Of a stretch of 64,000 nucleotides of DNA, positions 1-8,387 are shown in pieces. Each line of letters starts with the position of its first letter. Position 1 is the first letter of the stretch. Both the position numbers and the translations under genes were made by a program. The notes under the pieces were generated by a model. The model was not told the DNA's origin, made no database searches, and saw only the letters and a program-made list of their open reading frames with translations. Origin of the DNA: Cocleimonas flava. GTDB lineage: Bacteria > Pseudomonadota > Gammaproteobacteria > Thiotrichales > Thiotrichaceae. The stretch spans positions 868,001-932,000 of the forward strand of contig NZ_SMFQ01000003.1 of NCBI RefSeq assembly GCF_004339015.1, written 5' to 3'.

Positions 1-78
1 CACAGTCGCGCTTTCAATAGCTTTGTAAGTAATTGGATTCAGTTTTCTAAATAATGATGTTCTGCTTATATCTGACAT
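1..78 (-). CDS. tssH: TssH (ClpV) T6SS sheath-disassembly ATPase, N-terminal fragment
   Basis: Only the first 26 codons are present; the gene continues past the left edge. The reading frame starts at an ATG on the minus strand at 78 and reads MSDISRTSLFRKLNPITYK, followed by AIESATV. This is the usual start of TssH/ClpV N-domains (a Ser-Arg-x-x-Leu-Phe-x-Lys-Leu-Asn motif). ClpV is the AAA+ unfoldase that dismantles the contracted TssB/TssC sheath. It lies 95 bp downstream of tssG in the same orientation, which is its usual place in H1-type clusters. The call rests on a short match plus context. Confidence 0.85.
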   Translation of the reverse strand, partial: MSDISRTSLFRKLNPITYKAIESATV

Positions 79-173
79 TGGTTTTTCCTTATTAATTCTT
101 ACTTAGTTACTATTAGCGATTAAGTAAACGTCCTCTTACTCTTCGTCGCTCTGCCTCTCCTTCTCCATCTTTT

Positions 174-1172
174 TTAAACTGTCAAAAAATCGTCTGCATC
201 TTTTTGTATGGGCGAGTTATGTAACCATGTAGACCACCCAAGCTGTCCAAAACTTCCTAACTCAGTTTTCGGTATGGCTTCTTTTTTCAAAATAAGATTA
301 ATGTCCCAGATCATTTCCAACCCTACATAATTTTTAAGAATGGCGGACACTTGTTGAATTTTTTCTTTACCTGGTAATAATCCCTCGTATTCGTCTAACT
401 CCATTGGACCAATTAAAACGCGAAACTTATACTGACGTTGCCAACTTCTGCCGCCAAGAACGGCGTCTTCTCCGAGCTTCCCTCCATCCAGACTCATACC
501 TAAATAACATCGACTCTGTTCCGGAATTTCCAGCCATTCACCAATATATTCTTTGATTTTTACAGGCACCTTAAAAAAGGCCTGAAGCACTGAAGATAGA
601 CCTTCTGCATGATGAGTTTGTGTACTCATATGGCCGGCATAATGCATTTTGCTATTGTCTGGCATCAGGTCTCTGTCTTGTACCGCAGGTGTACCAATGC
701 CTAACAAAGAACCCGTGTATAGATGAAATCGATCTTGATCTGGACGATCGTAATGAACTGTTGGCTCTTTATTAGCCCATGCTCGGTAAAACAAGCACAA
801 TAGACGGTGATGAAACATGTCCATAAAATGGATAAAAGACGCATCTCTTGCTGACCTAACTCTTTCATTCGCGTATTCAGTTAAATGCAAAGGTAATGCC
901 CCATTCGGACCAAACATACCGAAGAAGAAGACATTTAAATGTAATAAAGCATCCTTTTCTGTAGTGGCTGAAGATAAAGTCGATGGTGCGAATGCAGACG
1001 TGGGTGTTTGACCCAGACGAATCATGTCATCAGCAGACTTGAGTGTTTCACCGAGACGCGAACGATCTTTGTAATAGCACTCGATTAATCTTAATGCTTC
1101 GTAAAAACCGTATTGATGCGGATTATCAGTAATATCCTGAATCAGGTCTGTAGAATGTGTTTCATTGGTCAT
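174..1172 (-). CDS. tssG: TssG (VasB/ImpH) T6SS baseplate protein
   Basis: This 332-residue protein matches the TssG family, a baseplate wedge component that forms a complex with TssF, TssE and TssK in the cytoplasm below the membrane complex. The N-terminal half carries the typical features: a Gly-Phe-Tyr-Glu-Ala-Leu-Arg-Leu-Ile-Glu helix near residue 22, and a stretch near residues 83-98 (FFFGMFGPNGALPLHLTEY) that is very characteristic of the family. Length is normal. Its ATG overlaps the end of tssF by 4 bp, so the two are translationally coupled. A gap of about 95 bp separates it from tssH. Confidence 0.95.
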   Translation of the reverse strand: MTNETHSTDLIQDITDNPHQYGFYEALRLIECYYKDRSRLGETLKSADDMIRLGQTPTSAFAPSTLSSATTEKDALLHLNVFFFGMFGPNGALPLHLTEYANERVRSARDASFIHFMDMFHHRLLCLFYRAWANKEPTVHYDRPDQDRFHLYTGSLLGIGTPAVQDRDLMPDNSKMHYAGHMSTQTHHAEGLSSVLQAFFKVPVKIKEYIGEWLEIPEQSRCYLGMSLDGGKLGEDAVLGGRSWQRQYKFRVLIGPMELDEYEGLLPGKEKIQQVSAILKNYVGLEMIWDINLILKKEAIPKTELGSFGQLGWSTWLHNSPIQKDADDFLTV

Positions 1173-3037
1173 AGGGTTGCCCTTGTCCCAGTCCTAACTG
1201 ACCACTGTTTTATTGCTCCCCTTTCTACGGTATTCAAATTTGTTTGGGTGAAACTATTCAAGGAAACATATTTTGCAAAGAAGTGTTCTAAAATACTTCC
1301 TAACAAATACACACCCATTCCATCAAAAGCACTTTCTTTACAATTCACTGAAATTTCAACACCGCGACCAAAAGTGATTGGACCTGCCCCAGGAATTCTT
1401 CTAACAGCAGGGTTACTCGTCACAGAAAGCACCCCATTGATTTGTTTCATCGTTTCCGATCTATGCATATCGCCATAGAGGGTGAGCAGTTCTCGTAGTG
1501 CCACCGCACCTTCTTTTTCATCCTTATCCATCAAAGACAAGTAATTAAGGGATAAATGACTGATTAACCTCCAGGCATTTTCACCTTCAACATTGGGAGG
1601 CTTAGGCTTGGTTGGACCAGCTAAACTCCTTATCTGTAATACTGGTGCGCTGTCCTCCATGGTAAATAGAGTTTTACCTCCTCTTGATGTGATATGCAGA
1701 GGTAAATCACGATTGGTGCATAATGCTGATACACCTAATTGCTTTAAATCTTCATCGTATGGAGTTTCTGAGCTATCCACTAAAGATAAGAATATTTCAG
1801 TGCCAACATAATCTTTATCAGAACGATTCGTAGTTGATTGTAATCGTGGCTTACGACTTATTGTGTAGTAAGCCTGCCCTCTTTTGGAGTCATAATTATT
1901 ACTGGCATAAAACGGGCTAAATGTTTGTTTATCCTGCAAGCTTGAATCAAAACCATTCACTCCGGTTATAGAAAAAACCTCATAATCGAGTGGGTTAGTT
2001 CGATCAATAATGACTTGATGCTCACTAGACCGATGGGATAAATGAATGCGATCAGCTCGTTTTGGGAAAAGATTAATTGCCGGCGTACAATTCAACGATA
2101 AATTATCTTTGCCCAAAGCTCCTTTTAATAAGTCATTCTTTTCTTTGAATAAAAATATTATTTCTAAAGACTCCGATTCACATCGCGGTATCACGTTTTT
2201 CAGTCCACTTAATTGAACGAATAGAAAACGTTGTGGAAAGGCGAAGTACTCTTGAAGGTAACGATAACCCTGAAAAGATACATCCGTATAAGGCAATAAG
2301 GCCTGATCCTGATCAAAACCCATCTCACTTAAACTGTTAGCGGGTAATTCCATTTGCCAAGATGGTTTCTTCCCATTTTTTTCGACTGGTTGAATGACGA
2401 TAGATGCACAATGCGCTAATAATAATTCATATATACGATGAGGCGTTTCACCACCACCATCTAAATAGAATTCTAAATTATTCAGAGATAGTGATTTAAA
2501 TTCTATTCCGGGAGATACTTTCAATTGAACTTGTATCCCAGACTTCACAGGAGTTGAAGAACGATTGTAAATTTCCGCTTCGCCTGCACGAAGATACTTT
2601 ACGTCCTCAATACTCAATGGCCAAAGGTTAACATCTTGAGAAGTTCTGTAATCACAGCGGGTTCTCATTCCTTCACTTAAAGAACTACGTAAACGTGTAC
2701 CTCTTGGGATAGAAAATCCATCTTCAGTAACACCACCATCAAGATCAGGCTCAAAACTCATGATAGCCATTGAAGGAGTGGGTGCCAGATAATGTGGATA
2801 CACCATATCCAACAGGTTTTGAGTAAATTTAGGAAACTCTGCATCTAACTTCAGTTGAATCCGCGCCGATAGAAAAGCAAAACCTTCAAGCAATCGCTCC
2901 ACATAAGGGTCAGCACATTCAAATCCACCGAGATCCAAACGCTCAGCAACACCTGGATAACGCTCAGCAAACTCCTTACCCATACCACGGACAAACTGGA
3001 GTTCTTTTTCGTAATATTTGAGCATTTCTGGATGCAT
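1169..3037 (-). CDS. tssF: TssF (VasA/ImpG) T6SS baseplate protein
   Basis: This 622-residue protein is TssF, the large baseplate wedge subunit. The N-terminus (MHPEMLKYYEKELQFVRGM) and the following residues, with Phe-Ala-Glu-Arg-Tyr-Pro near residue 23 and a Glu-Arg-Leu-Leu-Glu-Gly-Phe-Ala-Phe-Leu segment near 47, are hallmarks of the family. Length is typical (about 590-630). It follows tssE after 38 bp and overlaps tssG by 4 bp, giving the standard E-F-G order. No frameshift or missing block is visible. Confidence 0.96.
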   Translation of the reverse strand: MHPEMLKYYEKELQFVRGMGKEFAERYPGVAERLDLGGFECADPYVERLLEGFAFLSARIQLKLDAEFPKFTQNLLDMVYPHYLAPTPSMAIMSFEPDLDGGVTEDGFSIPRGTRLRSSLSEGMRTRCDYRTSQDVNLWPLSIEDVKYLRAGEAEIYNRSSTPVKSGIQVQLKVSPGIEFKSLSLNNLEFYLDGGGETPHRIYELLLAHCASIVIQPVEKNGKKPSWQMELPANSLSEMGFDQDQALLPYTDVSFQGYRYLQEYFAFPQRFLFVQLSGLKNVIPRCESESLEIIFLFKEKNDLLKGALGKDNLSLNCTPAINLFPKRADRIHLSHRSSEHQVIIDRTNPLDYEVFSITGVNGFDSSLQDKQTFSPFYASNNYDSKRGQAYYTISRKPRLQSTTNRSDKDYVGTEIFLSLVDSSETPYDEDLKQLGVSALCTNRDLPLHITSRGGKTLFTMEDSAPVLQIRSLAGPTKPKPPNVEGENAWRLISHLSLNYLSLMDKDEKEGAVALRELLTLYGDMHRSETMKQINGVLSVTSNPAVRRIPGAGPITFGRGVEISVNCKESAFDGMGVYLLGSILEHFFAKYVSLNSFTQTNLNTVERGAIKQWSVRTGTRATL

Positions 3038-3075
3038 CTACTTCCCTCTTAAGTTTGTATATTTATATAGAAAAA

Positions 3076-3708
3076 CTAAAAATCTATAACATCGACATTG
3101 CCACTTTCCAGATCAATCTGAGTCCTTAGATGTAAATGAACAGGAACCGGATCTGTCCAGACATCACCTTTTATTTCAATGATGAGCGAATTATGATTCA
3201 TACTTTCTTCATCTTCGTGCAACTGCAGTTCCAGGGTTTTAGGTAGAATTCGAGGTTCAAAACGAAGTATGGTCTGCTTTATCAACCTTTCTAATTCTAT
3301 TGCGTTAATACTGGAAGCCGTTTTACCGGTGAGATCAGGTAAACCATAATTCAACACCGATGTTTCTATTTCAGGATAACTCTCTTTTAGTAACTCATCC
3401 TCACACATATTATTGCAATTGAATAACCACGTGAGATCGCGCTTAACACAGTCGGTTATTTTGTCTAATGTACCTATTGAACTTTGCAGATAATGAAGTT
3501 GGCCTCGTTGAATTTTTAATTCATCTAACCATTCTTTTTTTTGCTGATTAGTTATATCTTTGTTTTTACTTGATAGTTTTTTCTCAAGCGCATTAACTCT
3601 TTGTCTACTTAGCTCTTCTGTCGAGTTAATATATTCATTATCGGTGACTCTATCTAACAATGAAGGCAGAAACTGTGTTTTATTGGGTTTATAAGTGCTT
3701 TTAGACAT
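3076..3708 (-). CDS. tssE: TssE (gp25-like) T6SS baseplate protein
   Basis: The C-terminal part (roughly residues 95-210) matches the gp25/lysozyme-like fold of TssE. It has the motif around SVLNYGLPDLTG and the ILRFEPRILPKTLEL block that contains the conserved Glu-Pro-Arg. TssE caps the base of the contractile sheath. At 210 residues it is longer than many TssE proteins (about 150-180). The extra length is a charged, probably coiled N-terminal segment (residues 25-90), seen in some H1-type homologues. It sits 12 bp after tagJ and 38 bp before tssF. Confidence 0.92.
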   Translation of the reverse strand: MSKSTYKPNKTQFLPSLLDRVTDNEYINSTEELSRQRVNALEKKLSSKNKDITNQQKKEWLDELKIQRGQLHYLQSSIGTLDKITDCVKRDLTWLFNCNNMCEDELLKESYPEIETSVLNYGLPDLTGKTASSINAIELERLIKQTILRFEPRILPKTLELQLHEDEESMNHNSLIIEIKGDVWTDPVPVHLHLRTQIDLESGNVDVIDF

Positions 3709-3720
3709 AACTATGATAGT

Positions 3721-4521
3721 TTAACTAGCAACCGTATCTTGCTTGAAAAAAATATCTCTAATATCTAGCAATGAATAATCATTCACATCCGTAGCAAATA
3801 GTCTTTGACCAAAACCAATAAAATCACCATCACCTTTTTCAACCCATTCTGTTTGTCGAGAAAGTGCTAATTGATGATTTTTTTCTGCAGAAAAAGGATA
3901 ACGCGTCGGTATTAAAACAAAAGATTCTCCTTCTGTTTCCCATTGAATATGCGCGGGCATCCATACAAAATCTCTTAAATTTTCAGGAGCTTCAATGGCA
4001 AGTCGTTTAATGTTAGTAAAAGGCACCCACCGATATTGCCCATCAACAAACACTTCCAGTAAAGGTCCGAGCCTTGTATCTGCATCTGCAATCCATTCAA
4101 ACGTATCGCCATTGATTGTTCCTGCAGTTGTGGGCGCCAATTCCATGGCTTGTTTACGCAAAACGTCTGAATCTTTATCATTATCCGTAGCAGAAAGCTT
4201 TAATGCTTGTAATAACAGAGCTTGCCACTCATCTGGCTGCCCCATAAACACCGGATCTTTGTTGCCAGAGAAAACATCTTCCCTGTACCTCTCACATTCA
4301 ATAGCTGCACGACACTCATAAACCATACCCAATGCGCCATCATCCATTTTAGAAATAACATCAAGTTGCTTAGCGGCACGATCCCATTGACCTAATACGG
4401 CAAGTAATTGGAATAAAAAAATCCGTAGCTTCGAATCAGCAGGGTTTCCACGAATCTCCTCCTGCAAAAGGTGTAATGCCTCATCAAGGCTACCATCTCG
4501 AATAAATTGCTCGGCATTCAT
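3721..4521 (-). CDS. tagJ: TagJ (ImpE/SciE) T6SS accessory protein
   Basis: This 266-residue protein belongs to the ImpE/SciE (TagJ) family. The N-terminus has TPR-like helices (residues 1-120, including AEQFIRDGSLDEALHLLQEE). The C-terminal domain carries the family block around WIADADTRLGPLLEVFVDG near residue 145 and YRWVPFTNIKRL just after. In Pseudomonas the homologue binds the N-terminus of TssB and assists ClpV recruitment. Its presence places this locus with the H1-like subset of T6SS clusters. It is separated from hcp by 184 bp that include a strong hairpin. Confidence 0.93.
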   Translation of the reverse strand: MNAEQFIRDGSLDEALHLLQEEIRGNPADSKLRIFLFQLLAVLGQWDRAAKQLDVISKMDDGALGMVYECRAAIECERYREDVFSGNKDPVFMGQPDEWQALLLQALKLSATDNDKDSDVLRKQAMELAPTTAGTINGDTFEWIADADTRLGPLLEVFVDGQYRWVPFTNIKRLAIEAPENLRDFVWMPAHIQWETEGESFVLIPTRYPFSAEKNHQLALSRQTEWVEKGDGDFIGFGQRLFATDVNDYSLLDIRDIFFKQDTVAS

Positions 4522-4617
4522 GTGTAAATCTTCTCAGTTTTGAAAATTGGATTTTCATTAATAGATAAGAATAAAAGAAAAATCACAATAGTCTCCATCT
4601 TTATACAAGCTGAAAAT

Positions 4618-4642
4618 AGCTATTGCCTTTTTGGCAATAGCT
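4618..4642 (-). terminator. Hairpin between hcp and tagJ, possible attenuating terminator
   Basis: A perfect 10-bp inverted repeat (AGCTATTGCC and GGCAATAGCT) is separated by a 5-base loop. It lies 64 bp downstream of the hcp stop and about 97 bp upstream of tagJ. On the minus strand the stem is followed by a short T-containing stretch. It could terminate part of the transcripts after hcp, or protect the 3' end of an hcp-rich mRNA. Confidence 0.6.
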
Positions 4643-4705
4643 TCTTTCTATCCAATTAACGTTATAAATTTTACAAACAAACCTTATTAAAAAAGCACTG
4701 TCTGG

Positions 4706-5191
4706 TTATACCGTTGTTTTATTCTCTGCGATATCCCAACCAGCTTTTTTATCAGCATCAGCGCTACCGTCTTCTTTTTGCGGTTTATACGTATAATCAA
4801 CTTTTGAGAAATTCAGAGTTACATTTTCAGTCAACCGATCTTCCCCCCCCGAACCACCAGTAGAGACATTGGTAACCATTATGTCTGTCATTTTGATGGT
4901 TAAATATTCCAAGGGTGTACCTCCCGCTTTACGAACAACCAAAGTGCCCTCTGAAATATGCTTACCATCAAAGACACGTTGCAATAAATTATGAGAAGCC
5001 GAATCTATATAATGGGTGAAACTAACATCCTCCACATTGGCTTTACCTCCACCGCCACCTGCACCCATATGGGTAGTACCAGATTGAGACGCCCCCCAAC
5101 TCCAGGCCAAAACATCAATCTCCTTTTTATGTTCGGCATCCTGCGCTTCACCATCTATACCATCAAGCTTTAGAAACATATCAACAGCCAT
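4706..5191 (-). CDS. hcp: Hcp (TssD) T6SS inner-tube protein
   Basis: Hcp, 161 residues, forms the hexameric rings of the T6SS inner tube and also acts as an effector carrier. The family pattern is clear: MAVDMFLKLDGIDGEAQD at the start, an Ile-Asp-Val-Leu-Ala-Trp-Ser-Trp-Gly strand near residue 25, and a KANVEDVSFTHYIDSAS segment near 50. It resembles Hcp1 of H1-type systems in having a Gly-rich loop (residues 43-49). The gene follows tssC after 49 bp and is followed by a hairpin. A run of seven C (plus strand, 4844-4851) inside the gene is a possible slippage site, but the frame is intact. Confidence 0.96.
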   Translation of the reverse strand: MAVDMFLKLDGIDGEAQDAEHKKEIDVLAWSWGASQSGTTHMGAGGGGGKANVEDVSFTHYIDSASHNLLQRVFDGKHISEGTLVVRKAGGTPLEYLTIKMTDIMVTNVSTGGSGGEDRLTENVTLNFSKVDYTYKPQKEDGSADADKKAGWDIAENKTTV

Positions 5192-5240
5192 AACCTTACT
5201 CCTTTAAATTATATTAATAACACTTACTTTAAAAATCCCA

Positions 5241-6740
5241 TCATGCTCCTTTAGCGGATGGTAATTTCGAAACAAGGCTCAGAGACACGGAGAGCCCCTC
5301 TAATTGGTAATGTGGGCGCAAAAAGAATTTCGACGTATAGTAACCAGGATTACCTTCTACCTCCTCAACAACCACTTCTGCTGATGCCAAAGGCTTTTTT
5401 GCTTTGGTTAGTTCACCTGAGTTCTTTGGATCACCATCTACATACTGGGTAATCCAATCATTTAGCCATATTTGCATATCTTCTCGTTCCTTAAATGAGC
5501 CGACTTTGTCTCTGACAATACACTTCAAATAATGGGCAAAACGACAGGTTGCGAAAAGGTATGGTAGTCTCGCGGCAAGATTCGCATTAGCAGTTGCATC
5601 AGGATCATCATACTCAAAAGGTTTTTGTAACGACTGAGCACCTATAAATGCAGCAAAATCACTATTTTTCTTATGAATGAGTGGCATGAATCCATTTTTA
5701 GCCAGTTCGGCTTCACGTCGGTCACTAATGGCTATTTCGGTCGGGCATTTCATATCTACGCCGCCATCATCAGTAGGAAAAGTATGTGTCGGCAATCCTT
5801 CTACAGCACCACCTGATTCAACACCGCGAATTCGCGAGCACCAGCCGTAATGTTTGAATGACGAATTAATATTGGTAGCCATTGCATAACACGCATTCGC
5901 CCATGCATATTTACTGTGATCCGTACCTTCAATTTCCTCTTCAAACGCAAACTCTTCCACTGGATTGGTATTTGCACCATAGGGTTGTCGCGCAAGAAAA
6001 CGCGGCATTGCCATCGCTAGATATCTTGAATCTTCTGATTCGCGTAACGATCTCCAGCCCGCATACTCCGGTGTACCGAATATCTTAGTTAGATCTCTTG
6101 GGTTACTCAATTCCTGCCAACTTTCCATATTCAATAATTTCGGCGCAGGAGCAGTAATGAATGGTGCATGTGATGCTGCTGAAATCTGAGCTATTTGACC
6201 AAGCAACTCAACATCAGGTGGAGAATGATCGAAGTAGTAATCACCTACCAAAGTTCCGTATGGCTCTCCACCTAGCTGACCGTATTCCTGTTCGTATATC
6301 TGTTTGAATATTGGACTCTGATCCCAAGAAACACCTTTATATTTTTTGAGTGATTTATGCAGATCTTTTTTCGATATGTTCATTACTCGAATTTTAAGCA
6401 TTTCATCGGTTTCAGTATTATTAACTAAATAATCCAGACCTCTCCAACTACTCTCTAAACGCTGATAATCTTCATGATGAAGAATCAAATTAATCTGCTC
6501 AGACATTTTACGATCTAATTCAGCGATCATGGATTCAATAGAACGTATCGAATCATCTGAGATTAAGGCGGTCTGCCCTAAAGCTTGTTCAGCCAAAGTT
6601 TTAACTGCATTTTCTACAGCTTCTTTTGCTCTTTCTGATTTTGGCTTGAACTCTTTATCCAGTAGACTTGAAAAATCACTCGACTCAAGCGTTTCTGCTT
6701 CTCCTTGTGCGCTACTTTGTGTTTCTTTTGATGTGGCCAT
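5241..6740 (-). CDS. tssC: TssC (VipB) T6SS sheath large subunit
   Basis: This 499-residue protein is TssC, which pairs with TssB to build the contractile sheath around the Hcp tube. Diagnostic segments include QINLILHHEDYQRLESSWRG near residue 80, the GEPYGTLVGDYYFDHSP block near 158 and a FMPLIHKKNSDFAAFIGAQS block near 350. The C-terminus (VVVEEVEGNPGYYTSKFFLR, then PHYQLEGL) is the conserved sheath-stabilising end. Full length. The ATG lies 2 bp after the tssB stop, consistent with stoichiometric coupled translation. Confidence 0.97.
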   Translation of the reverse strand: MATSKETQSSAQGEAETLESSDFSSLLDKEFKPKSERAKEAVENAVKTLAEQALGQTALISDDSIRSIESMIAELDRKMSEQINLILHHEDYQRLESSWRGLDYLVNNTETDEMLKIRVMNISKKDLHKSLKKYKGVSWDQSPIFKQIYEQEYGQLGGEPYGTLVGDYYFDHSPPDVELLGQIAQISAASHAPFITAPAPKLLNMESWQELSNPRDLTKIFGTPEYAGWRSLRESEDSRYLAMAMPRFLARQPYGANTNPVEEFAFEEEIEGTDHSKYAWANACYAMATNINSSFKHYGWCSRIRGVESGGAVEGLPTHTFPTDDGGVDMKCPTEIAISDRREAELAKNGFMPLIHKKNSDFAAFIGAQSLQKPFEYDDPDATANANLAARLPYLFATCRFAHYLKCIVRDKVGSFKEREDMQIWLNDWITQYVDGDPKNSGELTKAKKPLASAEVVVEEVEGNPGYYTSKFFLRPHYQLEGLSVSLSLVSKLPSAKGA

Positions 6741-6742
6741 GA

Positions 6743-7270
6743 TTAAGACTCCTCTTCTGTAGATTCTTCAGAAGCCGCTTGTTTAGCCTCAGCACTTAAC
6801 GCTTGAAGTAAAGCAGGATCATTTAATGCTTTTGCGATCAGTTCCTCTGCACCTGATTTACCATCCATATAAGTCAGCAAGTTAGACAACTGTGTTCTTG
6901 CCTGGAGTAATTTGTCGATCGAATCCACTTTCTTGGCAATCGCAGCTGGAGAAAAATCATCCATACTTTCGAAGCTCAAATCCACACTCATATTGCCTTC
7001 GCCTGTTAATGTATTCGGCACCTGAAAAGCAACTCTCGGCTTCATCGCTTTTAATCGATCATCAAAATTATCAACATCTATTTCCAAAAATTTTCTATCT
7101 GCTACCGGCTCTAGAGGTTCAGCTGGTTTACCCGATAAATCAGACATTACGCCCATGACAAAAGGCAACTGTACTTTCTTTTCAGCGCCATATAATTCTA
7201 CGTCGTACTCTATTTGAACGCGGGGAGCTCTATTCCTCGCAATAAATTTTTGACTGCTTTGTTTTGCCAT
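6743..7270 (-). CDS. tssB: TssB (VipA) T6SS sheath small subunit
   Basis: TssB, 175 residues, is the small sheath subunit and first gene of this T6SS transcription unit. Family markers are RAPRVQIEYDVELYGAEKKV near residue 13, PFVMGVMSDLSGKP near 36, and the FLEIDVDNFDDRLKAMKPRV block near 65. A good ribosome binding site (AGGAAG) precedes the ATG. The C-terminus is acidic (EESTEEES). The 359-bp upstream region separates it from a divergent FNR-like regulator and contains a consensus CRP-type site. Confidence 0.96.
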   Translation of the reverse strand: MAKQSSQKFIARNRAPRVQIEYDVELYGAEKKVQLPFVMGVMSDLSGKPAEPLEPVADRKFLEIDVDNFDDRLKAMKPRVAFQVPNTLTGEGNMSVDLSFESMDDFSPAAIAKKVDSIDKLLQARTQLSNLLTYMDGKSGAEELIAKALNDPALLQALSAEAKQAASEESTEEES

Positions 7271-7402
7271 GATCTTCCTCTCTATTACAGACGTTCTATT
7301 GATGGGGGACTTCTAATAGTGATTACAGTGTGGATTTGCTCATGAAATGCATTTAGATATCCATATGTGCGATTAATACTAAGTTAATACGTTTTAGCGT
7401 TC

Positions 7403-7418
7403 TGTGACTTTTTTCACA
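7403..7418. promoter_or_regulatory. CRP-type operator (TGTGA-N6-TCACA)
   Basis: The sequence TGTGACTTTTTTCACA is an exact match to the CRP half-site consensus TGTGA-N6-TCACA. It lies 133 bp upstream of tssB and about 210 bp upstream of the divergent regulator at 7630, so it could serve either. The remaining region between 7271 and 7629 holds one copy of the dispersed C-tract motif (7523-7553) and no other gene. cAMP-CRP control of T6SS is known in Vibrio; its use here is inferred. Confidence 0.65.
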
Positions 7419-7522
7419 AAAACAAAAACAAGCAATTTCTGTGGCTCTAAAATGATTTTGTTATTGGTTATATTGCTTAGTGGTTATATTTTCATCGGCT
7501 AAAAAGGTGTCTAATTAGATAT

Positions 7523-7553
7523 GTCACCCCCCCACTTTGGACGTGTTTTTTTA
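7523..7553 (+). repeat. Dispersed C-tract motif, copy 1
   Basis: A copy of the motif CACCCCCC(T)ACTT-n-GGCACTTTTTT that recurs across the window. This one is diverged in the second half (GGACGTGTTTTTT). It lies in the divergent intergenic region between tssB and the FNR-like gene. Confidence 0.8.
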
Positions 7554-7629
7554 TAAAGCCTTCAAATAAGGTGAAAATTATTGATGCAATGAAAAGACTA
7601 AAAAGATACCTTTTAAAAAATGAGGCGTT

Positions 7630-8370
7630 ATGACAAAAACACACGAATACATAAAATGTGTCGATGTAACTAGGGAAGGAATCGCTGATTGCCAGCATTG
7701 CGCGATTCGCAAGTATGACTTTTTGGCTAACATTGAAGTCGGTAAATATGAGCAATTACTAAAACGAATTGTGCAATTTTGCTACCCTAAGAAATCTGTT
7801 TTGTTTCTCGAAAACTCACCTGCAGATGCCATGTATGTGGTACGTAAAGGCATGATCAAACTAGAAGAAACATTAAGTGATGGTAACCCGCGAATTGTTA
7901 GAATCATTAAACGCGGTGGAGTGGCAGGTTTAGAAACCTTTCTGGATAGTGGTCAACGTTTTGATCAAACCGCAATAACATTGCAAGATACTGAAATCTG
8001 CCGTATCCCCTATGACGTGGTGGAAACACTTCTAAAATCAGAGCCTGATTTCTATAAATCTGTTTTAAAAGAATGGCACCAGCAAATAGAAGCAAGTAAT
8101 CGAGTCATTGTAGAATTCTCAACGGGATCACTCAAACAACGACTTGCTTGTGTATTATTAATGCTAATTGAAGAAGCTAACCATAACCTTAATGTAGAAC
8201 TAGATATGGTTCATATTGATGATATGGCTGCTTTAACAGGTGTAACGAGAGAATCTGTCAGTCGGATACTTTCAGAGTTTAAACGAAAAAAAATACTGAT
8301 CAAAAGTGGACCTGGCAAAATGCGTTTTGATGAGAAATCAATACAGGAATTTGCCAAGCCCATTTCATAA
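7630..8370 (+). CDS. FNR/CRP-family transcriptional regulator
   Basis: This 246-residue protein has a cyclic-nucleotide-binding-like beta-barrel (about residues 45-150), a long dimerisation helix and a C-terminal winged helix (DDMAALTGVTRESVSRILSE near residue 198), as in CRP/FNR regulators. Cysteines at 10, 21 and 24 (C21-x2-C24) plus C124 resemble the Fe-S ligands of FNR (C20, C23, C29, C122 in E. coli), but the equivalent of C29 is absent. Oxygen or nitric oxide sensing is therefore possible but not established. It is divergent from the T6SS genes and could regulate them. The start is supported by a GAGG ribosome binding site. It converges with the crotonase gene only 17 bp downstream. Confidence 0.88.
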   Translation: MTKTHEYIKCVDVTREGIADCQHCAIRKYDFLANIEVGKYEQLLKRIVQFCYPKKSVLFLENSPADAMYVVRKGMIKLEETLSDGNPRIVRIIKRGGVAGLETFLDSGQRFDQTAITLQDTEICRIPYDVVETLLKSEPDFYKSVLKEWHQQIEASNRVIVEFSTGSLKQRLACVLLMLIEEANHNLNVELDMVHIDDMAALTGVTRESVSRILSEFKRKKILIKSGPGKMRFDEKSIQEFAKPIS

Positions 8371-8387
8371 GTGTCGTTGTAAATTAT

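Noticed and set aside
4844-4851. Seven-C run in hcp
   Set aside because: It lacks the ACTT...GGCACTTTTTT part, so it is not a copy of the dispersed motif; the frame is intact.
7431-7446. Sigma-54-like promoter on the minus strand (GCCAC-N5-TTGCT)
   Set aside because: The GG of the -24 element reads GC, an essential base for sigma-54 promoters, and no sigma-54 activator is adjacent.
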